Positions 36,188-47,658 of a DNA stretch of 64,000 nucleotides are shown piece by piece. The stretch is taken from positions 17,046,162 through 17,110,161 of the forward strand of contig VDFB02000001.1 in the NCBI GenBank assembly GCA_007258455.2, in the 5' to 3' direction. This DNA comes from Sequoia sempervirens (Eukaryota > Streptophyta > Pinopsida > Cupressales > Cupressaceae). How positions within the stretch are numbered: position 1 is the stretch's first letter; every line of letters starts with the position of its first letter. Under the pieces are notes generated by a model. That model saw nothing but the letters and a program-made list of their open reading frames with translations. It was not told the origin of the DNA and did not search any database. The position numbers and the translations under genes are program-made.

Positions 36188-36800
36188 TTATATTTTATTT
36201 ATAGCTTGAATCATTAATTCACTCAAATAAATGACTAAACCATGACTAAATAAATGACTACTATGACTAAAATAAATGAATACAATGACCGAATATATGA
36301 CTACAATGACTAAATATATGACTACAATGGATAAATATATGACTACCATGACTAAAATAATGATTAAATATATAACTAAAGTAATGACTAAATTAATGAT
36401 TAAATATGTGACTAAATTAATGACTAAATATATGACTAAAGTAATGACTAAATAATGACTACCATGACTAAATAAATGAATAGTTAACAACAATCAATGA
36501 CTAGATTAATGACTAAATATATGACTAAATTAATGACTAAATATATGCCTAAATAAATCACTACCATGACTAAATAAATGACCAGTTAACAACAATAAAT
36601 GACTAAATTAACGACTAAATCAATGACCAAATCAATGACCAAATCAATGACTAAATCAATGACTAGATAAATGACTAAAATAGTTTAGTCATAAATTTGG
36701 TCGTGTTATAAATGATCGGAAATAAACTACTAATGCTCACGTGACCAAAATTAGTCATTTATATACAATTTTTAGTAGTTTATTTAGTCATATATTGTTG
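36188..36800. repeat. right subterminal TGACTA array of the CACTA element
   Basis: Several dozen AAATGACTAAAT-like words (TGACTA core, with TGACCA variants) run head to tail over about 500 bases. They end at the terminus with TTTAGTCATATATTGTTG. Open frames here on the minus strand (valine/isoleucine/tyrosine-rich) come only from the repeat. Likely binding sites for the element's own transposase-associated protein. Confidence 0.85.
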
Positions 36801-37335
36801 TTTTTGTACTAGTGCCTTGATTTCGCTTGCTTTATGGAGGTGGAATCAAGGTAGCAATCTAGCCATGTTGAATAAGAAACTTCATATTGTAGGGAATTTC
36901 CAAGTACCATACCTCATGAAAATAGAAAAATGATGATGTCAGGTGCGGAATCATGATTCCAGCACATTAAACGATGTTGAAAATGGATTACCCTAGCGCC
37001 CGTTATGTTGATTTGAAGAAGATATACTTTATTAATTCTTTAGAAAGATTATAATAACCCTATGTTAATGCGTAAGAGTAAAAAGAGGTAGAAGAAAGTA
37101 GCGTGTCACTTACTATTCATTTTACCTTCATGTATCTTGACAATGATGAGTGAGAGAAGAAAATTTTGAGTAGACAGGATTACACACCTTCGTGGTTGGA
37201 TGATCTTCGGTAGTAGGTGGCACACAGCGAGTTTTATTATGAGGTGAGTTGATTTTGCAACTATTTCCTTGTGATTTTATAATAGTTTAATGATTTTAGT
37301 GCATGGATAGGTTAATTTAGGGTTTTGGAAAAAAA

Positions 37336-37430
37336 GTTTGCAAAGTGTCTCCTTTTTTTGTAAAGTGTCCCATTTGTTCGCAAAGTGTCCCTTTTGTTTG
37401 CAAAGTGTCCCATTTCATTGTGAAATGACC
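37336..37430. repeat. 20-bp tandem repeat, four to five units
   Basis: AAAGTGTCYC starts at 37342, 37362, 37382 and 37402, an exact 20-base period, with units such as TTGCAAAGTGTCCCATTT; a fifth, weaker unit starts near 37422. It lies just upstream of the plant-mobile-domain pseudogene. Confidence 0.8.
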
Positions 37431-37496
37431 TAAAAGGGTTCTAAGGTGTCTAGGGCCATTAGAAAAGCACACTAGATTGTACTTTAGTACACTTGT

Positions 37497-39700
37497 ATGA
37501 TGAAATATGTGAAAATTAAAGACTCTAGATGGATTTTAGAGCAATTTGTGATGATTTTGATAGTTCCCTGCTCAGTTGCGGTAGTAGCTAGGAGGAAGAC
37601 AACTCACATTTCTGAGAGGTCATGCACTAGTGCTATCGACATTAGAGATAGAGCATTTATAGTTAGTGGGTATCTATTGGGCATATCTTATGCCTCCTAT
37701 GAGATTCCATGACGCCATGCTTATGGCTCTATGTGAGCATTGGGATGTTGATACTTGTACATTTCATCTTCCCACTTGGGAAATTACCATCACTCTCAAG
37801 GACATACACCGCATTCTTTGAGTTCCTATTTGGGGAGAGTGGGTATATTTTCGGGGGGATCAGTCATTCCAAGAGAAGAAGAGGGACATGCAGTATTGTT
37901 TAGGTGGAACTATACACGACGAGCGAGTTAGAGCATGGATCGAGCTTCCCATGCTACTATATTCATGAGCTCTGATTTATAGATAGATTATGATGCACAT
38001 AGTGGCTCTAGTTCTCAATCTAGATGGACAAGTGACACACTTAAATGGAGGACTGGTACATTTGATATACGAAATGTATGAGCAAAGGACAATTTATGCT
38101 TGGGGTCGCTACATTTTAACACACTTGTATTATGATCTTGGTTAGTTTGTATTTCGAGAGATTGACAGTATGGTACATTGTATGCTTCTATAGGTGTGGT
38201 GTCTCAAGCATATCACATGTACTAGGCCTGTTAGATTCCCTTGTGCTATAGCTGAGGGATATCCATGAGCATTTGGCTATCCTTTGTGATGCTTGTGGCA
38301 GTATGGGGATTTACACTTTTGGAGGGTGAGATTTGACTGGCTGGAGGAGGACAAGATCTTGTGGAGACCCTATCTATTCACTCTATAGTGGCTAGATCCC
38401 ATAGGATAGCTACAAAGGATGCAGATGGATAGGTATCTGGTTGGGAGGAATGACTATGTTGTATGACCTTTCTACTATGGAAAAGTCATGCAATAGTTTG
38501 GACAGGTGTAGAGACCACTGAGGGTATGCCCCTTCATTAGACGATCGGTGCGAAGTTCCCAGAGGCTAGATAATACTATTTGACTGACTATAGATCATGT
38601 TCATGAGAGTGATTTTGATGATTCAAATCATGAATAGCCACCAACATCCGACGCTGATGATGTCCACAACATAGATGAGAATGAGGAGTGGCGGTCATAT
38701 GCATGACCAGCTCCTGTGTTCCCCATGGACTTCCTGATAGGTGATGTAGGACTAGCACCAAATGAGGGAGATGCGCTAGAGGACAGAGTAGAGGAGGTAC
38801 GATATAGGCCATTAGATATTTTCATTGATGCAATTGATGAGGAGTACCAGTCATATGTCGATCTAGACTATGAGGACCAGGATGGAGGAGAGGATGATGA
38901 GGAAGAGGAGGATTATGAGGAGGATGATTATTATGAGGAGGAGCCTCCCCTAAGTGAGGGTAATGAGGTAGCTATTGAGGATTGATACAATCATGGAGAG
39001 TCCTTACATACTCACAGGACCAGATCTCGTGCAGTAGCTACAACAGACATCGACACCTAGAGTCAGAGAGAGGCTAGCACATCCTTGATGCCCCCTAGAG
39101 AGGATGAGGTTGACATTCCTCATTTGGCTAGAGACATAGGTGATGACATTTGATTTTATTCATGTACTTCAGTATTTTATGCTTTGTTTATATATATATA
39201 TATCATGATGATGATTACTGATTGTGTACATACATTATCTATCTTGCAGGAGTGATGAGAGACTGGTGAGAGTTCTATTGTCAGGCTACCGTAAAGATAG
39301 TGTCTACATCCATCAATGAGGAGAAGATGGATCTTGACTATGTTCCCACATCGATCATGGAGGAGGAACCCAAGTTGTTCAGACCTTTCGCGAGGTTATA
39401 GGTAGCGTACGAGAGTGTGAGGAGACAAATCCATCGAGCTGAGAGTGCAGTACAAATTTTAGAGACCTCAGCAGAGGTTGAGAAGCTACATGTAGAGATG
39501 GAACATACACGAGTGGAGAGGGATCAAATGGTAGAGGACTGGCTTGTGGTCGTTGGTCGAGTATAGAGTCTAGAGTTCGCACTCAGATTTGACAATTCAC
39601 GGTCATGGTCACACACGACCATCTCATGATGTCCAGGGACTAGCTCACAAGTATCATAGCCTAAGGGATCTAGCTCTCATAGACCTCTATGACTTTGTAT
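37497..39700 (+). pseudogene. plant mobile domain (PMD) ORF, antisense to the gypsy element
   Basis: From 37730 the frame LCEHWDVDTCTFHLPTWEI...TLKDIHRIL, a stop, then VPIWGEW matches the conserved start of the plant mobile domain (aminotransferase-like PMD, also found in MAIN-like proteins and spread by transposons). Scattered stops and frame changes follow to 38700. At 38716-38985 an 89-codon frame ends in a strongly acidic D/E/Y tail. A coiled segment from 39240 to 39700 may be its C-terminus. It lies on the plus strand between the integrase and 3' LTR of a minus-strand Tat-type gypsy element, where extra antisense ORFs are known in that lineage. At least ten stops; non-functional. Confidence 0.7.
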
Positions 39701-40170
39701 ATGACATTGAGATGTATATTAAACTGTGATATATATATAGACATGCACATTTGATGTTATTATGTTGTGCTTCTTTGTGTGGATGTTAGATGCAATGTGA
39801 TTAATTAAATAGCTTATGGTAAAATTATTTAATTAATTTTGACATGATGTAACATGATTAATGTGATCTAGTTTAAAACATATTTCAGTTTTATTGTAGA
39901 TACAACTTTGTTGATTAGAATAGAATATGTTAAATTAAATACACCTATAAATCATATAAGGATCTAACATAACATAACACAAAGGTGAATAGTATGAATC
40001 CTAAAGTAATTATAAACTGAACTTAAATAATTACTTTAGTGTTCAAGACAAACACAAAATTAGTTATCAAGAATGAAGCAATGTGAAAGTTCTTTCAAAT
40101 AACTTTAAACAACAATGCTTTATACATCACACTATTCAAAGAGGTCAGAGATAATACTAACACAAATGTG
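39701..40170. other. spacer between PMD ORF and gypsy integrase
   Basis: About 470 bases of AT-rich DNA between the two convergent coding remnants. I see no gene, LTR or clear terminator. Confidence 0.4.
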
Positions 40171-40174
40171 TGGC

Positions 40175-41257
40175 ATTAATGTGTTCCTTAAGGGTTGTTC
40201 TGTCAAACTACATTAAGAGATAAGCACCAAACCTGTAATTGGTATCAACTATGTAAGGTCCTAACCAATTAGGGCTGAATTTATCTTTATCTTCATTGTC
40301 AGCATTAGTATTGCATTGATTCTCAATAAGAACAAGATCTCCCTTAGAAAACGATCAAGGGATGACGTGTATATTGTGTTTGAATTGCAATTATTTGATG
40401 TGACCTTGGAGATGTTTGAGAGCCTTAATGTATTGTTCGTTGAGCATCTCAAGTTGATGTAATCATTGATTTTTATAGGTGTCATCATCAATAAGATCTT
40501 GGAGATAAATTCACAATGTAGGAATTTCTAGCTCCAAGGGCATGATCATGTCAGTTTTGTAAACAAGGTTATAAGGGGTAGTTCCCGTGGATGATCTAAC
40601 ATTTGTTCGATAAGCCCAAAGCACATAAAATAGTTGTGTATGCCAATCTTTATGATGCTTGTTGATAGTTTTCTTGAGAATTTGTTTGAGAATCTTATTA
40701 GCGTTTTCAACTTGTCTATTGGATTGCAGATAACACGGTGTGGAAAAGAGATGTTGAATGTTGAAGGTTGCAAGAAATTTTTGGACTTCATTATTCTTAA
40801 ATGGAGTTTTATTATCTCAAACGATTGCAAAAGGGAGCCCAAAGCAAGAAATTATGTGTTCCAATATGAAACAAGAAATTGCTTTAGTAGTTGTAGAACA
40901 GAGAGGAATAGCTTCCACCAATTTCGTGAAATAGTTTTTTGCAGTGATGATAAACGTATGTCCAAGAGAAGAAGGAGGTGAAATTTTTCCAATAAGATCC
41001 AATCCCCATACTGAAAATGGCCAAATGAGAACTTTGGCACGAAGCTCAATAGCAGGAGCATGGATCAAATTGCTATGTTCTTGGAATTTTCAATATTTTT
41101 TTATGTAAGCAAAGCAATCCTCCTCCATATGTCTCCAATAATAACCCATATGGATAAAATTTTGCACTAACGATCGACCTCTAAAATGACCTCCATAGGC
41201 ACCAGCATGAGCCTATTCGAGTGCTAAAGGGATTTCAAAATCTTTAATACATCGTAA
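40175..41257 (-). pseudogene. gypsy integrase, inactivated
   Basis: On the minus strand: an HHCC-type zinc region near 41220-41090 (GGHFRG, YWRHMEEDC), the catalytic core from WGLDLIG (first Asp, about 41010) through GLPFAIV, a TGA, then DNKTPFKN (second Asp) and on to a C-terminal GPY-type motif (NWLGPYIV near 40270). Integrase inserts element DNA into the chromosome. Both zinc cysteines are gone: the usual CxxC is Tyr, stop, Lys, Phe at about 41105-41094. A nonsense codon also sits just before the second catalytic Asp. Clearly dead. Plus-strand ORFs such as 40634-40981 are shadows. Confidence 0.85.
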
Positions 41258-42343
41258 TTAGAGACCATTGAAAGATCTTCTATACAATGCATTTGCGAGG
41301 ATCACATATTTAGCTGCAATCTTGTGTAAACGTTTTCGAGTATTTTTTGTGGTAGGTTCAGGAATGGTACCATCTTTTAAATAGTTGTATATTATATCAT
41401 ACCATTCACATGAGGCATATTGATTTATTACCAAAATGTTCTCTAGAGGAGTATCAATTGAAGGTTGCATGATAGGATGGATAACAAAGGTGAAATTTGT
41501 GGAAGGATCGTGTGGGTATATAAGAGAAATTGTACTCACCATTGCATCTGCATGTCGATTTTCTTTCCATGGGATGTTATCAATGGTGAATGATTTGAAT
41601 GTCTCTAGTAAGTTCATTATAAGATCCTTGTATTTCAATAACTTGTCATGTTTAGATTGATATGTACCATTGATTTGTTTGATAACCAATTGCAAATCAC
41701 CAAATTTTTTCATATGTTTAACATTCATTGTTAAAGCAGCTCGCAAACCTGTAATCGATTCCTCATACTCAGTTGTGTTATTTGTGCATAGGAATTTTAA
41801 TCGATAAGATAAGGGAATAAGTTTTTCATTAGGTGGAATTAATACCACTCCATCACCAAAATCCGTTCTACACTTAGATCCATCAAAATATAGTTCCCAT
41901 GGTTGAATGTCAACAGTCAAGACATTATCATCAGGAAAGGAGTCATTAGTAGGTATAGCGAAAGAGGAAGGAGCATCAGCTAAGTGGTCGGTTAAGGATT
42001 GTCCTTTGATTGCTTTTTGTGAAACAAACTTAAGGTCAAACTCAGTTAACATCACCCACTTATCTAAGTGGCCAGAAAGATTTGTTTTGTTGAAAAGATG
42101 TTTAAGAGGATCAAATTTTGTGATGACTTTAGCATTCAGTAAATAATGTCGCAATTTACTAGTAGCAAATACAAGAGCCAAGAATTGTTTTTCAATTGGT
42201 GAATATCGAGTTTCGTAAACAATTAAGGTCTGACTTATGTAATAAATGGGGTATTCTTTTCCATGATTATCGTGTTGAGCCAACAATGTTGCAAGAGCAT
42301 AGGAAAATGTGGAGATGTACAAGATAAACGGTCTGTTTGGCAT
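41258..42343 (-). pseudogene. gypsy RNase H region with two RNase H domains (Tat lineage)
   Basis: A 361-aa open frame. Its first part is the gypsy RNase H (LYISTFSYALATLLAQ, YYISQTL, RYSPIEKQFLALVFA, TEFDLKFVSQKAIKGQ). From about 41900 a second, archaeal-type RNase H follows (WELYFDGSKCRTDFG, NNTTEYEE, GDLQLVIKQINGTY, ENRHADAM) with the acidic residues of the active site in place. The two-domain arrangement is diagnostic of the Tat lineage of plant Ty3/gypsy elements. It removes the RNA strand during reverse transcription. This is the longest intact piece of the element; upstream reverse transcriptase and downstream integrase carry stops. Confidence 0.9.
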
Positions 42344-43380
42344 GGAGGGTTGTAAAATAGGTGGGGTTGCAAGGTATTCCCTTAAACTCTCAAAAGCTTA
42401 TTTACAACCCTCATCCCAATCAAAAGGTATACCATTTTTAAGGAGATACGTGAAAGGTAATGTGTGATTGGCTAAAGATGCAATGAAACATCAGATAGCT
42501 TGAATTCGACCTTGTAATGTGTGCAACTGAGAAATATTTCTAGGAGGTGGCATGTTAATGATTGCATAAATTTTCTTCGTGTCCACCTCAATGCCTCTGT
42601 GAGATATGACAAACCCCAAAAGTTTACCACTATCTATGCTAAAGACACACTTTTTTGGATTTAATCGCATATTTTAGTTATGTATTTGTTCAAAAAAATT
42701 CCAAGGACATTTACATTGTCTTGTCATGTTAAAGATTTAGCTAGGATATCATCAACATAATCTTCCAAAATTTTGTCAATGTAATCATGAAAAATTAATG
42801 TCATTGCACGTTGATAAGTTGCACCTGCATTCTTTAGACTGGAGGGCATCACGACCCAAAAAAATGTTCCCCAAATAGTTGTAAAGGTTGTTTTATATTG
42901 ATCTTGAGGGTTAATAAGGATTTGATTATAGACATAAAATTCATCCATGAATGACAACAAAGCATGTCCAATAGTTGAATGCATGATCATTTCTATATTA
43001 GGAAGTGGAAAGTCATCTTTTAAACAAGCTTTATTCAAGTCTTGAAAATCTATGCATATCCTAATATGATTATTAGGTTTTCCAACTATAACAATGTTTG
43101 AGATAAAAGGAGAATAATCAATAGGTCTAATAAAGCCTGCATCAAGGAGTTTTTCAAGCTCTGCTTTAACATGCAAGGCTATGTTAGGGTGCATTTTTCA
43201 TATCTTTTGATGAACGGTTTTAGCGTTTTCAGCAAGGACAATGTTATGTGTGACAATTTTTGGGTCGATTCCTAGCATATCAGAATATTTCCAAGCAAAA
43301 ATTTCAAGAAAATCATGAAGTAAAGTGGTAGTATCTTCTTGTTCTTCATCGTCAAGGCACTTCCCAATCTTAATAATTTT
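42344..43380 (-). pseudogene. gypsy reverse transcriptase
   Basis: The frame 43194-42724 holds KAELEKLLDAGFIRPI, RICIDFQDLNKAC, DDFPLPNIEMI and the catalytic EDYVDDILAKS. The thumb and the GIEVD.KKI-like segment continue to 42344 with a few stops, and IDPKIVTHNIVL precedes it. It synthesises element DNA in the cytoplasmic particle. The FMDEFYVYNQI block carries the first catalytic Asp. Stops at the upstream edge (about 43195) and in the thumb break the polyprotein. Confidence 0.9.
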
Positions 43381-44310
43381 TTATTTATCATTAATGTCCA
43401 TTGGGACATCAATTATATCTCCTAAAGGGAGAGCATTGGATTTAGGAACTTCAGATTCATAGGGTTCTTCAATGATATCACTTTCTTCTTGCTTGGTAAC
43501 AATTAGAGCATGAGGAATTTGTTTCAAGGAAGTAAGTGAGGATGTGCTATCATAAACACCTAACATTTGTTTCAAATTTTCATCACAATCAACATACTTC
43601 CACGATGGTGGTAAGTTTGTATCAAGCAATTCAGGATGTTTAATTGTGATTTGGTGGTTTGGTTGACATGTAATAGCATTAATTCTCAAAGATGGTCGTT
43701 GAGTAGGTTTTGTCATTTTAGAAAAAGAATATCCCAATCCAGTTTTTGTCTCTTGCATATTAGGTTCAATAGGAACATGAATACCTTGCTCATGTTTTCC
43801 ATATCCTTTTCCAGTATATTCAATTATTTTTAATAGTTCATAGCCTTTTCCATAAATTATTTCCATTTCTTGTGGATTAGACAGCGATTGATAATCTATC
43901 TTATCAAAATTTGTTGTGCATGTTGCGTTTTCATCCAAATTATAAGAGATAGATGATTGTTTAGAATTTTGACTTGAAATGATTGTTGGTTGGTCTTGTT
44001 TCTCATCTTTCTTTTGTGTGATTATGTATTCACCCATAAATGATGGTGTAAATTCTTAAGATCCCCAATCGGACCTCCAAACAATTTAGATACCGATTCT
44101 GTATTATTTTTCTCAATTTCAAGAGGGTCTATGTTGGATGTTGGTATTATTGTTTTTAGAGGACTTGTAGCTTCTTTATCAAGGCACAAACAACTTTCAG
44201 GCTCGAGGTCAATTTCAACCTGATAAATATGATTTTTATGGATGTATTTCATGATATGATGAAGGGTTGAAGGCACTGCATTCATCTCATGAATTCATGG
44301 TCTACCTAAA
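43381..44310 (-). pseudogene. gypsy protease tail and G-patch linker
   Basis: Frame 44285-44022 is the end of the retropepsin domain (after LLLGRP) with VPSTLHHIMKYIHKNH. Frame 44037-43381 (218 aa) contains a G-patch-like stretch (GKGYGKHEQG, TGLGYSF) typical of the protease/reverse-transcriptase linker in Tat elements, where it may bind nucleic acid. A frame change separates the two. The ORF at 43636-43833 on the plus strand is a shadow. Confidence 0.8.
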
Positions 44311-45602
44311 AGAAGATTATACGAAAGATCATAAGGCATGACATGGATAGGAGTTTGTAAGGTAGCTACCCCAACTGTAATAGGTAAAGTAATTATCCTA
44401 AGGAGTTGTTTTGTTGTGTTGTCAAATCCTCGAATGGATACGGAATCAGGTATTATTTGTGACTTGTCAATGTGTAATCAATCAAGGACATGTGCACTAC
44501 ACACATTAAGAGTAGAACCATTATCAATGAGGGTTCATTTGATACCTATCTTATTGTATTGAGAAATTATCATAAAAGCTTCATTTTGTTTACACAACTC
44601 TAAAGGAGGGAGCACGTGTTGATGGAAAGTAATGTTAAGATTCATTTTTTGGATTAGAGTTGCCACATCATTTAGAGTGGTACTAGGAGGAACTATGATT
44701 TGTTTTAAGGCTTTTTGAAGAATGTTGTGATAATTAGGTGAGTTTTGAAGTAAATCCCAAAGGGAAATATTAGCAGGAGTATTCTTTAATTGTTCAACAA
44801 GATCATACTCCTTTGTGTGTGGGTTGTAGCGAGGAGCACTAGACAGATTGGGTAAAGGTAAAGAGGGTTGTGTTGGTTGTCACGGTTGCAGGTTGTTTTA
44901 GGTATTATATGTATGAGCAACAATAACATTACTTGATTGTTGAAACACATTGGTTTTAGGTGGGTAAAGAGTATGTTGAGGTTGGTTAGAGGGAAGGAGT
45001 TTATGCGAGGGTGGATAAAGAATAAGTTGAGGTTGAATTACATTAACATTTTTCATTTTAGATTTCTCACAACAACCCATAGCGGATGGTTTGGGTGAGA
45101 TGAAGTCCTAAAGGGACTCATCTAACAAGTGCAAATCATCATGACTAAAAGGTTTGAGGGGTAAATTATCTATTGGTTTAAGGTGTTCAAGAGAAGCATT
45201 GGGGGTGTTAACGGTCATTATCGTAAGGTTGTCACAACAAAACTTAGTGGATGACTTATGTGAGATGAAGTCTTGAAGGGCTTCATCTAACAAAGCAAAT
45301 TCTTCACATGCAAAAGGTTTGAGGAAGGTTTTATTGTTAAGTAATTTAGGTTTCTCATTGCAAGCATTAGAAGATGAAGTGAGTGAGAGGAAGTCTTGAA
45401 GAAATTCATCTAACTTGTCAACATCATCACTACTAAGAGGCCTAGATGAGATATTGTTTCTAACTTTAATCATTTGTTTAAAGGGTTGGTTTGATGTTTT
45501 AGTTTTTGTGTTTTTATGTATCAATAAATCTGATCTAAAAGAACTAGGAACAAATACTGAAAAGGAAAGTTGCAAAAATCTAAGACTATCCATAAATTCC
45601 AT
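44311..45602 (-). pseudogene. gypsy gag-protease region lacking a recognisable gag core
   Basis: The frame at 45602 opens with MEFMDSLRFLQ. It then carries three copies of a PLSSDDVDKLDEFLQDF-like motif (about 45460, 45290 and 45130), the last cut by a stop. Further left are a proline-rich part and KEYDLVEQLKNTPANISLWD, the conserved gag-protease linker. Then comes the protease active site as LIDNGSTLNVC (D-N-G instead of D-S/T-G, common in this lineage). No retrotransposon-gag domain or zinc knuckle is visible between the LTR and this linker, so the structural Gag seems deleted or replaced. Confidence 0.75.
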
Positions 45603-46054
45603 GAAAGAAAGTAAAGTTTATGCTAAGAAAACAAAAACAACTGAACTATAACACAAAGGTAATTGTAGAAAATAGAAAGATGCAATGCAATAAACTAAAA
45701 TCTAGAAATTATGATGCAGAAACTACAGTGGGACTAATTTGCCAAGGTGGCGAATGAGTCCCAGAGGATGGATGTTTTTAAGTTTTTTCTGATTTTTTTG
45801 TCTTTTTTGAATGTTTTTAGGTCTGTACAATGTAGAAATAGAATGCAAGTGCAGAATCTTGAAATGATTTAGTAAAGTGTGATGCAATAACAAAGTCTAA
45901 ATGATACCTTCACTAATGTAATGCTTAAGAAGTTCTAAGATGCAAAACAACACAAAATACTAAAGTATTTAAGTCCTAAGATGCAAATAGAAATGTAAAT
46001 AAGAATGATATTGTGTTCAAATAAATAGGTTCACCAAAATGAACTATATATTTT
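45603..46054. mobile_element. gypsy leader between 5' LTR and first ORF
   Basis: About 450 AT-rich bases. Next to the LTR the minus strand reads AAAATATATAGTTCATTTTGG; I could not match a tRNA primer-binding site with confidence. Confidence 0.45.
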
Positions 46055-47658
46055 TGGCATCATAAGGCTCCCTAACTCTTCTAGGGTTTTTCACCTAAAA
46101 GGAGAGAGTAGGGCAAAAAATGCTAGCTAGGTTTATTCAAATTAGGTAATGTAGGATGTTATTATGTCTAAATGAAATGATCTAAATGCAATTAAGTGAT
46201 GTAAATGACTGATTATGTATGCAAAACCTAAGATTTATGCAATTTTTGAAAACATAGTGTTGCTTGCGAAAGGCTTAAGTGAATGAACAAGAATTCAAAT
46301 TAAACCAAACAGAAGATTCTTTTTCAGAATGTGTGCACCTGGAAAACTGAAGAAGACTGGAGAACAATCTAGAAAATTGATGAAGTCTGATTTTGAGTTG
46401 ACTAGGACTCATTCGCCACCCTGGGCAAATCAATCCCAGTTCTGGGTTTTTCTACACAAAAGCTACTTTCTATCAACTGCGAACCAGGATCTGCATGACT
46501 CAAAATAGCATCTAAGGAGGGACTCATTAACCATGCATGGTGAATTAGTCCACTTTTAAATTTATACAACTTACAATCTTTGTTCTGCACCTTGACACCT
46601 GCACAACAATTTCTGATGGAAACCCAACTCAGGATCTTAGAAAATTCCTACAAAATAGCTTAAATTTTTTTTTCTAGTGGGGGGTTTTCCTTGGTCAAAC
46701 CCCTAGTTGGGTAATTAAACCTTGAATGGAGAAAAATATACATAAAACCCTAGCCTTATATGTGTTAAAGACTAGGAAAGTCTGAAGTATGACAAAAGCC
46801 CCGTTCTATTGTGCTAGAATAAGAAATGCAAATATGATTTATGTAATGCAATATCTCAACCCTAGAAACCTTACAACACATTAAAAAAGGAGATAAAATG
46901 ACATGAAAATGGAAAGTAAACAAAATGCAGACCTTAGTCTAAAGATAGAGTGAAAATGGAAGATGGAATCACTTTGAAACCAAGTTTTTAGGTGTGATTC
47001 GATGGCTAGTTGCATCTCCTCAACCTATATTTCTTCATGATTCACCATAGGCATCCATCCTTAACCCTTTTCAATTTTGAATATCTAACAAAAAGAGTGA
47101 GCTTCAAGACCTACAAAAACCCTAGTTTGCTGCCCTAAAACTTCAACTTTTGCTAATGAGACTTCTTGTAGAAGACTTGACTTAGAAATTGCTTTTGAAA
47201 AGATGACCAAAAAGATGTGTAAAATGAATTTAAATGAGTATTTATAAGCAACAATACCTAATTTTACAGTTATTTAGACCTAAGAGGCTAACATTCACCA
47301 AAAATTTAAGTTAAATTAATCAAATTCCCACTCAAAATTGAATTTTCCCTCAAAAGGGACTCATTCGCCACCCTTGGGGAATGGGTACCACCAGAGGGGA
47401 CTCATTTTCCCAAGGTGACAAATGGGTCCTACTATTGACTTTTGAAGGTCGGTTTTCAGGATATGAAAGAATTAAGTGTTGTTTATTAGGTTTCAAGTGA
47501 TTTCTCAGGTGAAATGGGCCTCTAGATAAAAAATAATGGGTCTTAGGGTCCTATAAATGTTATTTTGAAGGATAAATGATGTGAGGGGACTCAAAAGTGG
47601 GTCTAATTATGCGTGAAATTATCTCTTTTCTCAAGAGGGTCCAATTTTCTACGGCACA
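46055..47658 (-). repeat. 5' LTR of the Tat-type gypsy element (1604 bp)
   Basis: Full-length partner of 11110-12715, same orientation, TGTG...TGCCA on the minus strand. On its right it abuts the copia-1 gag frame inside EEVYDPKKFTK; the five bases after it (cttta) differ at one position from those before the other LTR (attta). Internal GGGACTCATTCGCCACCC words occur several times in both orientations. ORF 46402-46590 is chance. Confidence 0.85.

Larger units (their letters stand above)
32598..36640 (+). repeat. arm A of an inverted duplication (partner 60860-64000)
   Basis: This stretch is repeated in reverse complement at 60860-64000, down to short words such as the AIM24-like exons, the AGCCAATGGTTGTGA segment and the TGACTA array. 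Arm A is about 900 bases longer, 803 of which are the 799-bp element plus one target-site copy. The homology probably continues beyond the window's right edge. The pair represents the right parts of two related CACTA copies in opposite orientation. Confidence 0.9.
12962..36814. mobile_element. CACTA (En/Spm) transposon, 23853 bp, carrying host gene fragments
   Basis: The left end reads CACTAGTAGAATTTGG and the right end, reverse complemented, CACTAGTACAAAAAC; 22 of the first 30 positions match without gaps. The three bases on each side are identical (cct at 12959-12961 and 36815-36817), as the CACTA superfamily produces. Just inside both ends lie many copies of TGACTA/TAGTCA within AAATGACTAAAT-like words, the expected subterminal transposase-binding repeats. 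I find no transposase frame, so it is probably non-autonomous. Its interior holds LRR, PPR, purple-acid-phosphatase and AIM24-like fragments, as in Pack-CACTA elements. A second copy of its right arm lies inverted at 60860-64000. Confidence 0.88.

Noticed and set aside
36188..36493. 101-codon minus-strand frame as a membrane protein
   Set aside because: It is a translation of the TGACTA subterminal repeat; the same is true of 61020-61262.
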